Shown here one piece after another: positions 7,676 through 16,378 of a DNA stretch of 64,000 bases; position 1 is the first letter of the stretch; each line of letters starts with the position of its first letter. The stretch lies in assembly GCA_041570195.1 (NCBI GenBank), contig JBFFWQ010000009.1, forward strand, positions 1-64,000, given 5' to 3'. This stretch comes from UBA11865 sp041570195 (GTDB lineage: Bacteria > Chloroflexota > Anaerolineae > Promineifilales > Promineifilaceae). A program made the position numbers and the translations under genes. The notes under the pieces are model-generated. The model saw only the letters and a program-made list of their open reading frames with translations. It was not told the origin of the DNA and searched no databases.

Positions 7676-10600
7676 CTAAACTGCCTCGGCCGTCGGCGTC
7701 GCTTCAGTCAACGAAGTATCTACAGTCGGCAAAGTGCTGGGCCACCGTAAATACAAAGCTGGCACAATGAAAAGGTTGAGCAAAGTCGATGTAATCAATC
7801 CACCCACCATAACCGCAGCCAGCGGGCCTAGCATCTCGTTGCCGGCGATGCCGCCGCCAATCAGCATAGGTAACAAAGCCACGATTGTGGCCAGAGCGGT
7901 CATGAAAATCGGCGCCACTCGATCTGCGGCCCCGCGCACGACCACCTCTGGCTCTACGGAATCCCCTTCCTCCTGGGCAAGACGTTGGACGTGATTGACC
8001 ATCACTAGGCCGTTGCGCACCGCAATGGCCAATACCGTCAGCAGGCCAAACAGCGAGCCTATTGAAAGCACGCCGCCAGCTATGACCGCCGCTAGAAGAC
8101 CGCCAACCAGGGCCATGGGCAAGGTCAGAAAGAGTGCCAGCGCAAGACGCCAGCCGCCTATCCCAGCCTGTATGACCAAGAAAACTCCGATCAAAGCAGC
8201 TATGGCAATGGCTATCAAGCGCTGCTGGTTTGCCTGCAGACCCTGGGCATCGCTCAACACTTCCATGTGGTACTCAAACGGGATCGGCAATTGTTGGACG
8301 CTGCTTTCGATGTCGGCCTTGACTGCTTCGATGCTGCGGCCGCTCACGTCAGCGCCTATGTCGACGAATCGCGAAACGGCGTCACGTTCGATGACCGTCG
8401 CCGCGGGCGCAATGCGCACCTCGGCCAACTCGCCTAAAGGCACCTGGCTGCCGTCGGGCGTGTCAATCAGAAGCTGGTCGATATTCGTCATGCTACTGCG
8501 CAATTCGGGTTGGCCCCAGACCAACACGTCAAACACCTTCTGCTCCTCGTAGAGGTTGCCGACATGAATGCCCGACAACAAGGTGGTCGCCTGCCGACGA
8601 ATGTCGCCTGGTTTAATTCCCCGCTGCTCGGCCGCGGCCAGGTCTACTTCGATTTCCACTTGCGGTTCCTCGGAGTGAATGTTCGCCTTTGCACCGACGA
8701 CGCCGGCCACGCCAGCCATGGCCAATTCCACATCGCCCGCCATATCACGCAGAACTTCTAAATCGTGACCGTACACGCGGACCACCACGTCGTTATCTGG
8801 ACCCGTCAGCGCCTGTCCAAGCAACTCCGGCTGATAGGTCTGCAACTGGCGTTCCAGCCCCGGGTAGCCGTCGACGACCTCCTGAATGGTGGCTACAGTG
8901 GCCGCGTAGTCGGCTTCTGGATCGATATTGATCCACAGATCGGCCGAGTTGATATTCACCACGCTATCGCCGGTAATGGCTCGCCCAACGTGGGAGCCGA
9001 TGTTTTGCACCCCGGGAATGGCCTGTAACTCGCCGCTGGCCTGGGCCACAATGCGGTTCATCTCCGGGCGCGATGTGCCCGGCGCGGCTTCAAACTGAAT
9101 GAGCAAGTCGCGCTGCTTCAACGTGGGCAACAGCGAGACGTCCAGGATCAGAAGCGAAGCCATGCCAATGACGATGAAAACCGCGGCCACGATGATCGCT
9201 ATAGTGGATGAACCGACGGTTCGCGTCAGAAGGCCGTTATAGATCCCCCGCAATCCCTTCGTGATTGGCGACTCGCGTCGTAGAGACGCATTGGATAGTA
9301 AGCTCAAGCTCAAGGCCGGCGTGATGATCAGGGCCACCAGCAATGACGCTATCATGGCCAAGGTATAGGAAACGACCAACGGCTGAATGAGCGAGCCGGT
9401 CAGGCCGGGCAAAAAGAAGAGAGGCAACAACAGCAACAAGATGATGACCAGCGCGTAGCCTAGCGGACTGCGCATTTCGAGGACGGCCGCCAAGATAACT
9501 CTTGACACCGAAACGTCCGCATCTTCCTGGCGCTTCTGGCGTAAGCGTTCGGTGATATTCTCCGGATCGACGACTGCATCGTCGATGATGATTGCCAGAA
9601 CGGCCGCCATCCCGGCCAAAACCATAATATTGAAGGTCGCCTCGGTTACATAGAGTATCGTCCCGGCCGCCACCAGTGACAGCGGGATCGCCAACAGGCT
9701 GATCAGCGCCGTTCGCCACTGGAAGTAGAAGGCAAGCAGCACGAGAATGACGAGCACGCCGCCGATAAGCGCCAGTAGTCCAAGATTGCCGACCGCCGAC
9801 TCAATGTAGTTTGCGGGCCGGAATACGCCCGTATCGATCTCCATGCCCTGAAGGCCAGGTTGCAGATCCGCAAGCGCTTCTTCCACACCCTGGGTTACGT
9901 CCAGGGTATTGGCTCCGGGAAACTTCTCGACGACCAGTAAGAAGCCAGGGCCGTCGTTTAGGGCGGCGTCGCCAATGAGCGGTTGGTGATCCTCAACCAC
10001 GGTGGTCACGTCCCCCAGGGTCAGATTCTTATTGTCTACGACAGCTACTTTCGCCAGATCGTCAGCTGTCGAGATGGGTTGCAGGTGGCGAACGCTCAGT
10101 CGTTGATTGGGCGTATCAATCCAACCGGCCGTGCCCGGCGCCGAGGCTTCAAGGTAACTCAGGGGTGAATACCAGAGCGCTTCTCCGGCCGTTTCCACGA
10201 CCTGGCTCAAGGTAACCCCTTCCTGGTGCAATTCTTCGGGATCAACCAGCACCTGCAACTGCCGCTCTCGCTGCCCCCAGACGGCCACATTGGCCACGCC
10301 GGTCACGCCCAGCAATCGAGGCTGGATGATCCAGCGGGCCAGCACCCCCATCTCGATCGGCGATAATTCATCCGAGGAAAGGCCGACCATCAAGACCCGG
10401 TTGGCCGACGAAACAGGCTGCAGCATGAGCGGTGGCTTTGAGACGTTTGGCAAGGCATAGGCCTCCGTCAGTCGCTCCTGCACCATTTGCCTTGCTCGAA
10501 TAGGATCGGTGCCCGGTTCGAAGACCAGCAGGATGGACGACAACCCAGCTACCGACCGAGAGTAAATCTGGTCCAGCCAGGCCACGCCATTGAGCAGGTC

Positions 10601-10813
10601 AGCCTCCATCGGCACGGTGAGCATGGCCTCGATCTCTTCGGCCGACAGTCCCAGCGCCTCGGTCTGAATTTCCACGTGGGGAGGGTCAATCTCGGGATAT
10701 ACGGCCACTGGCATCTGGCGAAGCTGCGCGAAGCCAAAGATCAGCAGCAAAAGCGCGAGAACAATCACTAAGAAGCGAAGCTTCATGCTTGATTCGACTA
10801 CCCAACGGATCAT
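7676..10813 (-). CDS. RND efflux transporter, HME/CusA-CzcA type (first of the operon)
   Basis: 1045 residues, full length, clearly paralogous to the product of 4012-7164. Shared features are the PPHVEIQTEALGLSAEEIEA loop start, PGTDPIRARQMVQERL, the TM4 segment LAIIIDDAVVDPENITERLR with the Asp pair, and the C-terminal AVRNGLVMVNH. The two permeases have diverged throughout, so this is not a recent copy. Two different RND proteins in one operon recall MdtB/MdtC-type pairs that form mixed trimers; whether these do is not known. A good AGGAGG precedes the ATG at 10813, and this is the first gene of the operon. The substrate is unknown. Confidence 0.9.
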   Translation of the reverse strand: MIRWVVESSMKLRFLVIVLALLLLIFGFAQLRQMPVAVYPEIDPPHVEIQTEALGLSAEEIEAMLTVPMEADLLNGVAWLDQIYSRSVAGLSSILLVFEPGTDPIRARQMVQERLTEAYALPNVSKPPLMLQPVSSANRVLMVGLSSDELSPIEMGVLARWIIQPRLLGVTGVANVAVWGQRERQLQVLVDPEELHQEGVTLSQVVETAGEALWYSPLSYLEASAPGTAGWIDTPNQRLSVRHLQPISTADDLAKVAVVDNKNLTLGDVTTVVEDHQPLIGDAALNDGPGFLLVVEKFPGANTLDVTQGVEEALADLQPGLQGMEIDTGVFRPANYIESAVGNLGLLALIGGVLVILVLLAFYFQWRTALISLLAIPLSLVAAGTILYVTEATFNIMVLAGMAAVLAIIIDDAVVDPENITERLRQKRQEDADVSVSRVILAAVLEMRSPLGYALVIILLLLLPLFFLPGLTGSLIQPLVVSYTLAMIASLLVALIITPALSLSLLSNASLRRESPITKGLRGIYNGLLTRTVGSSTIAIIVAAVFIVIGMASLLILDVSLLPTLKQRDLLIQFEAAPGTSRPEMNRIVAQASGELQAIPGVQNIGSHVGRAITGDSVVNINSADLWINIDPEADYAATVATIQEVVDGYPGLERQLQTYQPELLGQALTGPDNDVVVRVYGHDLEVLRDMAGDVELAMAGVAGVVGAKANIHSEEPQVEIEVDLAAAEQRGIKPGDIRRQATTLLSGIHVGNLYEEQKVFDVLVWGQPELRSSMTNIDQLLIDTPDGSQVPLGELAEVRIAPAATVIERDAVSRFVDIGADVSGRSIEAVKADIESSVQQLPIPFEYHMEVLSDAQGLQANQQRLIAIAIAALIGVFLVIQAGIGGWRLALALFLTLPMALVGGLLAAVIAGGVLSIGSLFGLLTVLAIAVRNGLVMVNHVQRLAQEEGDSVEPEVVVRGAADRVAPIFMTALATIVALLPMLIGGGIAGNEMLGPLAAVMVGGLITSTLLNLFIVPALYLRWPSTLPTVDTSLTEATPTAEAV

Positions 10814-11415
10814 GGTTGGAAACCTCCTGGGTGCTTTGGATGAACTTGCTCTGCTATTCGATTTTCAAAGACTTTTCTGCTTAGTCCGAAGGCTACGGAT
10901 TATAGTGTGTTCACAAAATGCTTTTGCGTATGCAGAGTGCCCGTACGTTGGCCGAATTCTTTGGCTTTCTCGAAATGGCTTCAACCTCTGCGTTGGACGG
11001 CACGGCTTGCTCTACGGCAATTCAAGAGTTTGATAGATTAGGAACATAGTCCTCGGCTGGAATTCGATGAGCCCAGCATCACGCCACTATCAGCTTGTTG
11101 AGACAAGAGTTTTGTTGCATTGCTACACAAGTGCAGCTCAGACTAACAAATATCCCCCCTTATGTCAACATTATGTGATCTTGCACAATCATGGATTGCC
11201 CGGTCGCTTGAGTCAACGAAATCAGGGTAACAGGAAGGCATCCCAATGTCAAGAGCGAAGTCTCTGAGTTTTCTAAAAAGATCGATCTGCGTAGGCAGCG
11301 CCATCACTATGATCAGGCGAACGCAAGCAGGACATTTTGCAGACAGAGTTGCGCGAGTACACAAAAGTGACCTAGACTACCCGCAGCTTTTGATGGTAAC
11401 GGTTTAGTTCGATCC
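10814..11415. other. 600-base spacer without a recognisable gene
   Basis: The stretch between the RND operon and the acetyltransferase is less GC-rich than its flanks. It has only short open frames without ribosome binding sites or family resemblance. Besides the -10 candidate at 10899-10904 I see no strong hairpin, RNA gene or repeat in it. Confidence 0.5.
10899..10904 (-). promoter_or_regulatory. Candidate -10 of the RND operon promoter
   Basis: A TATAAT on the minus strand lies about 85 bases before the start codon of the first RND gene. No convincing -35 box is seen 16-18 bases further upstream, so a special sigma factor or activator may be involved, or the match is chance. Confidence 0.35.
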
Positions 11416-11949
11416 ATGCCTAATTCCACGAGCGTCCGCCAGGCTTTGTCAGACGATGCTGCCCTGATAGCTAGAATGGGAGCGCGCACATTCATGGATA
11501 GCTTTGGCCACTCCAATCCGCCCGAGGACATCGACGAATACATCGCCACGCATTTTTCAATAGCCCAAATAGCGACCGAATTGCAGGACCCGGCGGCGAC
11601 ATATCTGCTCTTGTTCGAAGACGAGGTGGCAATTGGCTATGCCAAAGTACTGGCGGGCGAGGCGCCGCCCACTATTCGCGGCCCGGCGCCTGTGGAGTTG
11701 GTTCGCATCTATCTCGAGCAGGACGTGACAGGCAAGGGCCATGGGGCGAAGTTGTTGCAGGCATGCCTCGATACGATTGGCCGAAAGGGTTTCGAGACCA
11801 TTTGGTTGGGCGTTTGGGAGAGAAACGATCGGGCCATACGATTCTATGAAAAGTGGGGCTTTCGCCGCGTGGGTGAGTTGACTTTCGTGTTGGGCAGCCA
11901 ACGACAAACTGATTTCGTCATGGAACGGCCGGTCGTCCCAGGGTCTTAA
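11416..11949 (+). CDS. GNAT N-acetyltransferase, PaiA-like (spermine/spermidine type)
   Basis: 177 residues with the GNAT core: VELVRIYLEQ followed by the acetyl-CoA loop VTGKGHGAKLL, then IWLGVWERNDRAIRFYEKWGF. The family-specific features of Bacillus subtilis PaiA are also present: a TFxDSFG...PEDIDEYI opening, the IWLGVWExN.xAIxFYxxxGF block and the end motif FVLGSxxQTDFVM. PaiA acetylates polyamines such as spermidine. Substrate choice here is inferred from this resemblance. No good Shine-Dalgarno precedes the ATG. The gene stands alone, divergent from the RND operon. Confidence 0.8.
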   Translation: MPNSTSVRQALSDDAALIARMGARTFMDSFGHSNPPEDIDEYIATHFSIAQIATELQDPAATYLLLFEDEVAIGYAKVLAGEAPPTIRGPAPVELVRIYLEQDVTGKGHGAKLLQACLDTIGRKGFETIWLGVWERNDRAIRFYEKWGFRRVGELTFVLGSQRQTDFVMERPVVPGS

Positions 11950-11992
11950 TGGCCGGCCGGCGTCGGTTGTGTGATGACAGCGTGAGCCGCTG

Positions 11993-11998
11993 TATAAT
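11993..11998 (+). promoter_or_regulatory. Candidate -10 before the small membrane protein gene
   Basis: TATAAT lies about 53 bases before the ATG at 12051. An ATGACA stands 13 bases upstream, a short spacing also seen at the BTAD promoter; no standard -35 is visible. The leader contains the word AGCTTGCTGG twice, 16 bases apart. Confidence 0.35.
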
Positions 11999-12050
11999 CG
12001 CAGCCAGCTTGCTGGGTAGTCAGCTTGCTGGACGATGCTAAGGTGAATGA

Positions 12051-12272
12051 ATGAGCACGATCGTTTTGATAATTGTTGGCCTGGTGGCCGGTTTGGCTTT
12101 GTTGGTAGGCATTGGCTATCTTCTAGAGCGATACGGCGTCATCGCCAAGATCAAAGAAATCGTTGCCAACATCGAGGAGAGGGTCCCCACCCTCAAGCGC
12201 TGGTTGATCACCGGCGGCATCGCTCTGGCCCTGCTGATCGGCCTGGTTGTGATTCTCATCATCATCTTCTGA
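12051..12272 (+). CDS. Small two-helix membrane protein
   Basis: 73 residues with two hydrophobic helices (about residues 4-24 and 53-73) joined by a charged amphipathic stretch (KIKEIVANIEERVPTLKRW). AAGGTG lies a few bases before the ATG. No family is recognised. A frame starting one base-step earlier and running on into the next gene covers the same DNA, but this frame has the better composition and a ribosome binding site. It ends 11 bases before the UroD-fold gene and may be cotranscribed with it. Confidence 0.6.
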   Translation: MSTIVLIIVGLVAGLALLVGIGYLLERYGVIAKIKEIVANIEERVPTLKRWLITGGIALALLIGLVVILIIIF

Positions 12273-12283
12273 CGCCTGATCCG

Positions 12284-13294
12284 ATGACCCCCAAAGAACG
12301 GATGCGGCGGGCGTTGACCTACGAATCCGTCGACCGATTGCCGACCCAGATCAACTACACGGCCGCGGCCGGCCGCAAGATGGCGGATCACTTTAACGTC
12401 GCCCTCGAGGATCTGCCGCGCATGCTAGGCAACCACATGGTTCGGCTGGATCTGGCTTTTCCGGAGCATCTTTCGGAGGACGGCCGGATCAAATATGATT
12501 GGTGGGGCGCCGGCTTCGATACCGGCGAGGAGGGCTATTTTCCCGGCGTCAATCCCCTGGCCGGCGAACGCGATCTAGATAGCTTCGACTGGCCCAATCC
12601 CGATGTGGCGGGATTATTGGACGAAGCCGCCCGGCGGCTAGCGGACTGGGGCCAGGAATTCTTCATCGTCCCCAACTTCGGTTTCGCCTTGTTCGAGCGG
12701 GCCTGGTCGTTGAGAGGCTTTGAGCAATTCCTGATGGACCTGGCCCTGGATCCGGAGTACGCGGCCGAATTACTGGACCTAATCGCCGACATTCAATTGC
12801 GTTTAATCGGCCGTTACCTTGAGCTGGGCATCGACGGCGCTTATTTTGGCGATGATTATGGCGCCCAGAAAGGCATGTTGATTTCGCCGGCCATGTGGCG
12901 GCAGCTGATCAAACCTCGCCTGGCCAGATTGTTCGCCCCTTTTCGCGAGCGGGGTATGCTTATTCTGATGCATTCGGATGGCCAAATCCAGCCCATCTTG
13001 CCCGACTTGGTTGAAATTGGCCTGACCGCGCTGAACCCGGTCCAGCCGGAAGTCCTCGATCACCGCTGGCTGCAAGCGAATTTTGGCCGGCAACTTGCCT
13101 TCTACGGCGGCATATCTACCCAAACCGTGCTGCCCAACGGTACGTCGGCCGAGGTTCGGGAAGCCGTAGCAAACTGTGCTCGGGACCTGGCCCCGGACGG
13201 CGTCGGATTGCTCGTTGCCCCGTCCCATCGGCTGATGAGCGATATTCCAGTGGCCAACGTCGAGGCTTTGCTGGAAGCTTTCCGGGGCTTGTAG
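12284..13294 (+). CDS. UroD-fold protein (MtaA/UroD superfamily), paralogue 1
   Basis: 336 residues from the ATG at 12284. The frame is open further upstream but that part overlaps the small membrane protein and has no family resemblance. MTPKERMRRALTYESVDRLP is the usual start of the non-heme UroD group. The Arg-rich substrate motif at the start of true uroporphyrinogen decarboxylase is missing, so heme synthesis is unlikely. An H230-S-D232 motif stands where MtaA-type methyltransferases have the zinc HxC, and H315 lies near the end. The nearest relative in the window is paralogue 3 (16379-17518): both have a W(S/A)LRGxE segment, GDDxGxQ and NPxQP. The galactokinase-like gene follows 38 bases on. 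The reaction is unknown; a methyl or decarboxylation step on a sugar-derived compound is possible. Confidence 0.8.
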   Translation: MTPKERMRRALTYESVDRLPTQINYTAAAGRKMADHFNVALEDLPRMLGNHMVRLDLAFPEHLSEDGRIKYDWWGAGFDTGEEGYFPGVNPLAGERDLDSFDWPNPDVAGLLDEAARRLADWGQEFFIVPNFGFALFERAWSLRGFEQFLMDLALDPEYAAELLDLIADIQLRLIGRYLELGIDGAYFGDDYGAQKGMLISPAMWRQLIKPRLARLFAPFRERGMLILMHSDGQIQPILPDLVEIGLTALNPVQPEVLDHRWLQANFGRQLAFYGGISTQTVLPNGTSAEVREAVANCARDLAPDGVGLLVAPSHRLMSDIPVANVEALLEAFRGL

Positions 13295-13332
13295 CCGCCT
13301 CGAGTTGGCCCATACCGATTGAGAAAGAGCCC

Positions 13333-14502
13333 ATGAAGAACGAAGAACGATTAGCCCGCATGAACCGGGAGTTTGAGAAGATCTTCGGGCGCCGGCCAGT
13401 TATCTGGTCCCGCGCTCCTGGTCGTGTTGATCTGATGGGTAGCCATACCGATTACAACCTGGGTTACGTCATGACCATGACCATCGACCGGGATACCTGG
13501 ATCGCCGCCCGCCCGCGCGAGGACAAGATCGTGGCTGTCTACTCGCTTGACATGCCTGGTGGCGGCGAATTCGCGTTGGACGATATCGGTCATGATCAAG
13601 CCGCGCCCTGGACCGACTACGTACGCGGCGTGGCCTTGGCTTTATCAGAAGCTGGCTATCCGCTGTGGGGTTTCGACGGACTGGTATACAGCACGGTGCC
13701 CGTGAGCAGTGGCCTGAGTTCTTCGGCCGCGCTGGAAATGGCGACCGCGATACTCTTCCGAGAGATCGCTGGATTCACCATTGAACCGCTGGAAATGGCC
13801 CTGCTGGGCCAGAAAGCGGAGAATCAATTTGTTGGCGTCAATTCGGGCATCCTCGATCAGTATAGTTCAGTTATGGGTCAGGCCGGCAGCGCGATCTTGC
13901 TCGACTGCCGCAATCTGACCCACGGCGTCTGGCCCATAGCAACGGGCCTACAGGTGGTCATCTGCGACACGCGGGCCCAGCGCCAACTGACCGGCTCCGA
14001 ATATGACGAACGCCGGTCCCAGTGCGAAGAGGGCGTCCGGCTTCTGCAGCACTTCTACCCGGATATCGTCGCCTTGCGTGACGTCAACCTGCAGCAATTC
14101 GAAGCCCATGAGACGGCGTTGCCGCCGGTCGTGGCCCGCCGCTGCCGCTTCATCATCGAAGAGAATCGGCGAGTCCTGGATATGGCCCAGGCGCTGGAAA
14201 CCGGCGACGTGAATGGACTGGCCATCTTGATGGCCGAATCCTACCACGGTGCTCGAGATCTTTACGAAATCGGCGCGCCGGCCATGGCGGCCATGATGTC
14301 TGTTATGCAAAGCGCGCCAGGCGTGATCGGCGCCCGGCAGGCAGGAGCCGGCTTTGGCGGCTGCATGATAGCCCTGGTCGAGGAGGCGCGAGTAGGCGCC
14401 TTTGTGGGGCATGTGGAACAACAATACCAGACTGAAACAGGAATCCAGCCCCATGTCTACCCCACCAGGCCGGCGGCCGGCGCCGGGTTAGTGGTTGCCT
14501 AG
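13333..14502 (+). CDS. Galactokinase-like GHMP sugar kinase
   Basis: 389 residues, normal galactokinase length. It has the N-terminal sugar motif RAPGRVDLMGSHTDYN (residues 27-42), the GHMP ATP loop PVSSGLSSSAALEMA (about 120), GILDQ with the catalytic Asp near 178, and a C-terminal GAGFGGC motif. GalK phosphorylates galactose at C1. The canonical motif is GEHTDYN; here Ser37 replaces the Glu that contacts the sugar in galactokinase, so the substrate may be another sugar, for example arabinose or N-acetylgalactosamine. GAGAAAGAG precedes the ATG. It follows the UroD-fold gene, and both face the convergent HAD gene of the sugar operon. Confidence 0.8.
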   Translation: MKNEERLARMNREFEKIFGRRPVIWSRAPGRVDLMGSHTDYNLGYVMTMTIDRDTWIAARPREDKIVAVYSLDMPGGGEFALDDIGHDQAAPWTDYVRGVALALSEAGYPLWGFDGLVYSTVPVSSGLSSSAALEMATAILFREIAGFTIEPLEMALLGQKAENQFVGVNSGILDQYSSVMGQAGSAILLDCRNLTHGVWPIATGLQVVICDTRAQRQLTGSEYDERRSQCEEGVRLLQHFYPDIVALRDVNLQQFEAHETALPPVVARRCRFIIEENRRVLDMAQALETGDVNGLAILMAESYHGARDLYEIGAPAMAAMMSVMQSAPGVIGARQAGAGFGGCMIALVEEARVGAFVGHVEQQYQTETGIQPHVYPTRPAAGAGLVVA

Positions 14503-14531
14503 CAGAGGTTCTCTATGGCTTCCCCCCAACA

Positions 14532-15179
14532 TCATAGACTGAAGAAGGCCTCTTCGCTCAACCCGTCAAGCCGATCAACCACGATGTCGGCCGCCGCTAG
14601 CGCATCGGCGCTGTTGGTCGTGGTCACGGCGACGCAGCGCATACCGGCATTGTGGGCTGCCTGAACGCCGGCGATGGCATCTTCCACTACCACGCAGTTG
14701 GCCGCAGGTACTCCGATTTGCCGCGCCGCTTCCAGGAACACATCCGGGCTCGGTTTGCCCGGCATGCTGGCGCCAGAAACGATGGCCTTAAAATAGCCCT
14801 CCAGGTTGAGTTCCCCGACCAGGGCATCGATATTGGCCTGAGGCGCCGACGAGGCGACAGCTTGTGGTAAACTCTGGCTCTTCAGCCGGATTAGCCATTC
14901 CAAGACGCCGGGCAGCAGCCTGGCGTTGCCCTTTACAGCCTGGCGAAACAGTTCTTCTTTGCGATCGCCGATGACCTGAATCTCTTCACTCTTGATATCT
15001 TCACTGATTAGTACCCTCAATATACCGGCATTGTTCATGCCAAAGGTGGCCTGGAATTGTTCCCGGCCGAAGGGCACGCCATGTTCGACCAGCACCTGCC
15101 GCCAGGACTCAAAATGAGCTTTACCGGTATCTACCAGCACGCCATCCATATCCCATAGAACGCCTTGTATCTCACTCAT
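14532..15179 (-). CDS. HAD hydrolase, beta-phosphoglucomutase-like
   Basis: 215 residues. Motif I is LWDMDGVLVDT with the nucleophile Asp and the general acid Asp, followed by an alpha-helical cap. Motif II is VASSAPQ, motif III Lys is in PGKPSPDVFL, and motif IV is CVVVEDAIAGVQAA. This is the PGMB/YcjU-type subgroup, which includes beta-phosphoglucomutase and sugar phosphatases. It is the last gene of the minus-strand sugar operon, 11 bases after the UroD-fold paralogue 2, so it probably acts on a sugar phosphate. No strong Shine-Dalgarno is seen. Mutase and phosphatase cannot be told apart by eye. Confidence 0.85.
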   Translation of the reverse strand: MSEIQGVLWDMDGVLVDTGKAHFESWRQVLVEHGVPFGREQFQATFGMNNAGILRVLISEDIKSEEIQVIGDRKEELFRQAVKGNARLLPGVLEWLIRLKSQSLPQAVASSAPQANIDALVGELNLEGYFKAIVSGASMPGKPSPDVFLEAARQIGVPAANCVVVEDAIAGVQAAHNAGMRCVAVTTTNSADALAAADIVVDRLDGLSEEAFFSL

Positions 15180-15190
15180 GGTGATGCAGG

Positions 15191-16342
15191 CTATGCATAA
15201 CGGCCGTATTCCAGCGCCGTATCAAAAGCGGCGACGATGTTTTCTGGAGGGACAAAGGCCTGGATGTTGTGGATGGCCGCGAAGACGAAGCCGCCGCCCG
15301 GGGCCAGGTCGTCGATCCGCCGCCTGACCTCATCCCGAACCTGATCCGGTGTACCAAACGGCAATACCTGTTGCGTATCGACGCCGCCGCCCCAAAAGAC
15401 GATGTCATCCCCAAACTCCTGCTTGAGACGCTTTGTATCCATCCCGGCTGCCGAAACCTGGACCGGGTTTACGATATCAAATCCCAGTTCGATGAGGTGC
15501 GGGATTAATTCGGAAACCGCGCCGCAGCCGTGGAAGAATAACTTGGCGTCTGTCTTGCTCTTGATGGCCTCTACCAACCGCCGTTGTTTAGGTTTGATCA
15601 GCCGCTCGTAAATCTCGGGCGAGATCAGCCAGCCGGCTTGGCTGTTGAGATCGTCCCAGTAAGTGAACACTTGCAGAAAGTCGCCAACTTGATCCAGGTA
15701 GTTGTTGCATGATTCAATGTAAATGTCCGCGATCTGGCCCATGAGCCGGTCGGCGAAAGCCGGTTCGGTTAGCAACGACATCAGGAAACTTTCGAGGCCC
15801 ATCGTTCGCGCCGGCTGTTCAAATATACCACCGCCAATGATCGCGCTGCCTACCAGGGCGTAATCGGTATTCTCGTAGAGGTATCTGGCTTGTTCGCGCA
15901 AGTGAGCATTGGTTTCCGGCGGGTCGGGTCGGGGCCATTTGTAACCGTCCAGGGCGGTCATGGTCGGCTCTTTGATCGGGAACTCCACCCAATCGAAGTA
16001 CAGGCCGCCTTCTTTGGGCATATGCAGCTTGGAGCCCCAACGGTCGATGAAGGCGTAGTAGTTGCCTTCCTCGAAGTAGGTCACTTCGGGCGCCGTTGCG
16101 GCCGGTAACTGCACCATTCGGAAGTCAGCGCCGAATCGTTGCAGCAGCTTCTCATCCACATAGGGCAGTTGTTGCACAAAGTCGCAGAGTTGCAGTTCCT
16201 CCGTCGCCATGCCCAGGTGCGGCTTCAAATCCAGATAGGCATTCTTGTGGATAGACGAGATTATCGTTGATCCCAGATCGATAGGCACCCGGTCAGCTTC
16301 CTGGTGATTCAGGGCCAACATAACCCGTTCTCGCGCGTTCAT
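15191..16342 (-). CDS. UroD-fold protein (MtaA/UroD superfamily), paralogue 2
   Basis: 383 residues, starting MNARERVMLALNHQEADRVP. Unlike the other two paralogues it keeps an HxC motif (H271-G-C273), the position of two zinc ligands in MtaA/CmuA-type corrinoid methyltransferases. The third ligand position near the end has His358 (FAAIHNIQ) instead of Cys. The uroporphyrinogen-binding Arg motif is absent. It lies between UroD-fold paralogue 3 (36 bases upstream) and the HAD gene (11 bases downstream), so it is part of the arabinose-type operon. No corrinoid protein or activase gene is near. Members of this group are common in sugar operons but have no established role; a metal-dependent methyl or one-carbon transfer is inference. 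Confidence 0.8.
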   Translation of the reverse strand: MNARERVMLALNHQEADRVPIDLGSTIISSIHKNAYLDLKPHLGMATEELQLCDFVQQLPYVDEKLLQRFGADFRMVQLPAATAPEVTYFEEGNYYAFIDRWGSKLHMPKEGGLYFDWVEFPIKEPTMTALDGYKWPRPDPPETNAHLREQARYLYENTDYALVGSAIIGGGIFEQPARTMGLESFLMSLLTEPAFADRLMGQIADIYIESCNNYLDQVGDFLQVFTYWDDLNSQAGWLISPEIYERLIKPKQRRLVEAIKSKTDAKLFFHGCGAVSELIPHLIELGFDIVNPVQVSAAGMDTKRLKQEFGDDIVFWGGGVDTQQVLPFGTPDQVRDEVRRRIDDLAPGGGFVFAAIHNIQAFVPPENIVAAFDTALEYGRYA

Positions 16343-16378
16343 TGCCTTGTCCGTTCAATAATGTATCTAAAGATCATT

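Noticed and set aside
4037..9719. Long open frames on the strand opposite or in other frames of the RND genes
   Set aside because: They are typical shadows of GC-rich coding DNA, rich in Arg, Pro and Ser without family motifs.
12047..12283. Longer start of the UroD-fold paralogue 1, giving 415 residues
   Set aside because: The extra N-terminal part is Arg/His-rich, overlaps the small membrane protein gene in another frame and has no family resemblance; the ATG at 12284 gives the normal UroD-group start.
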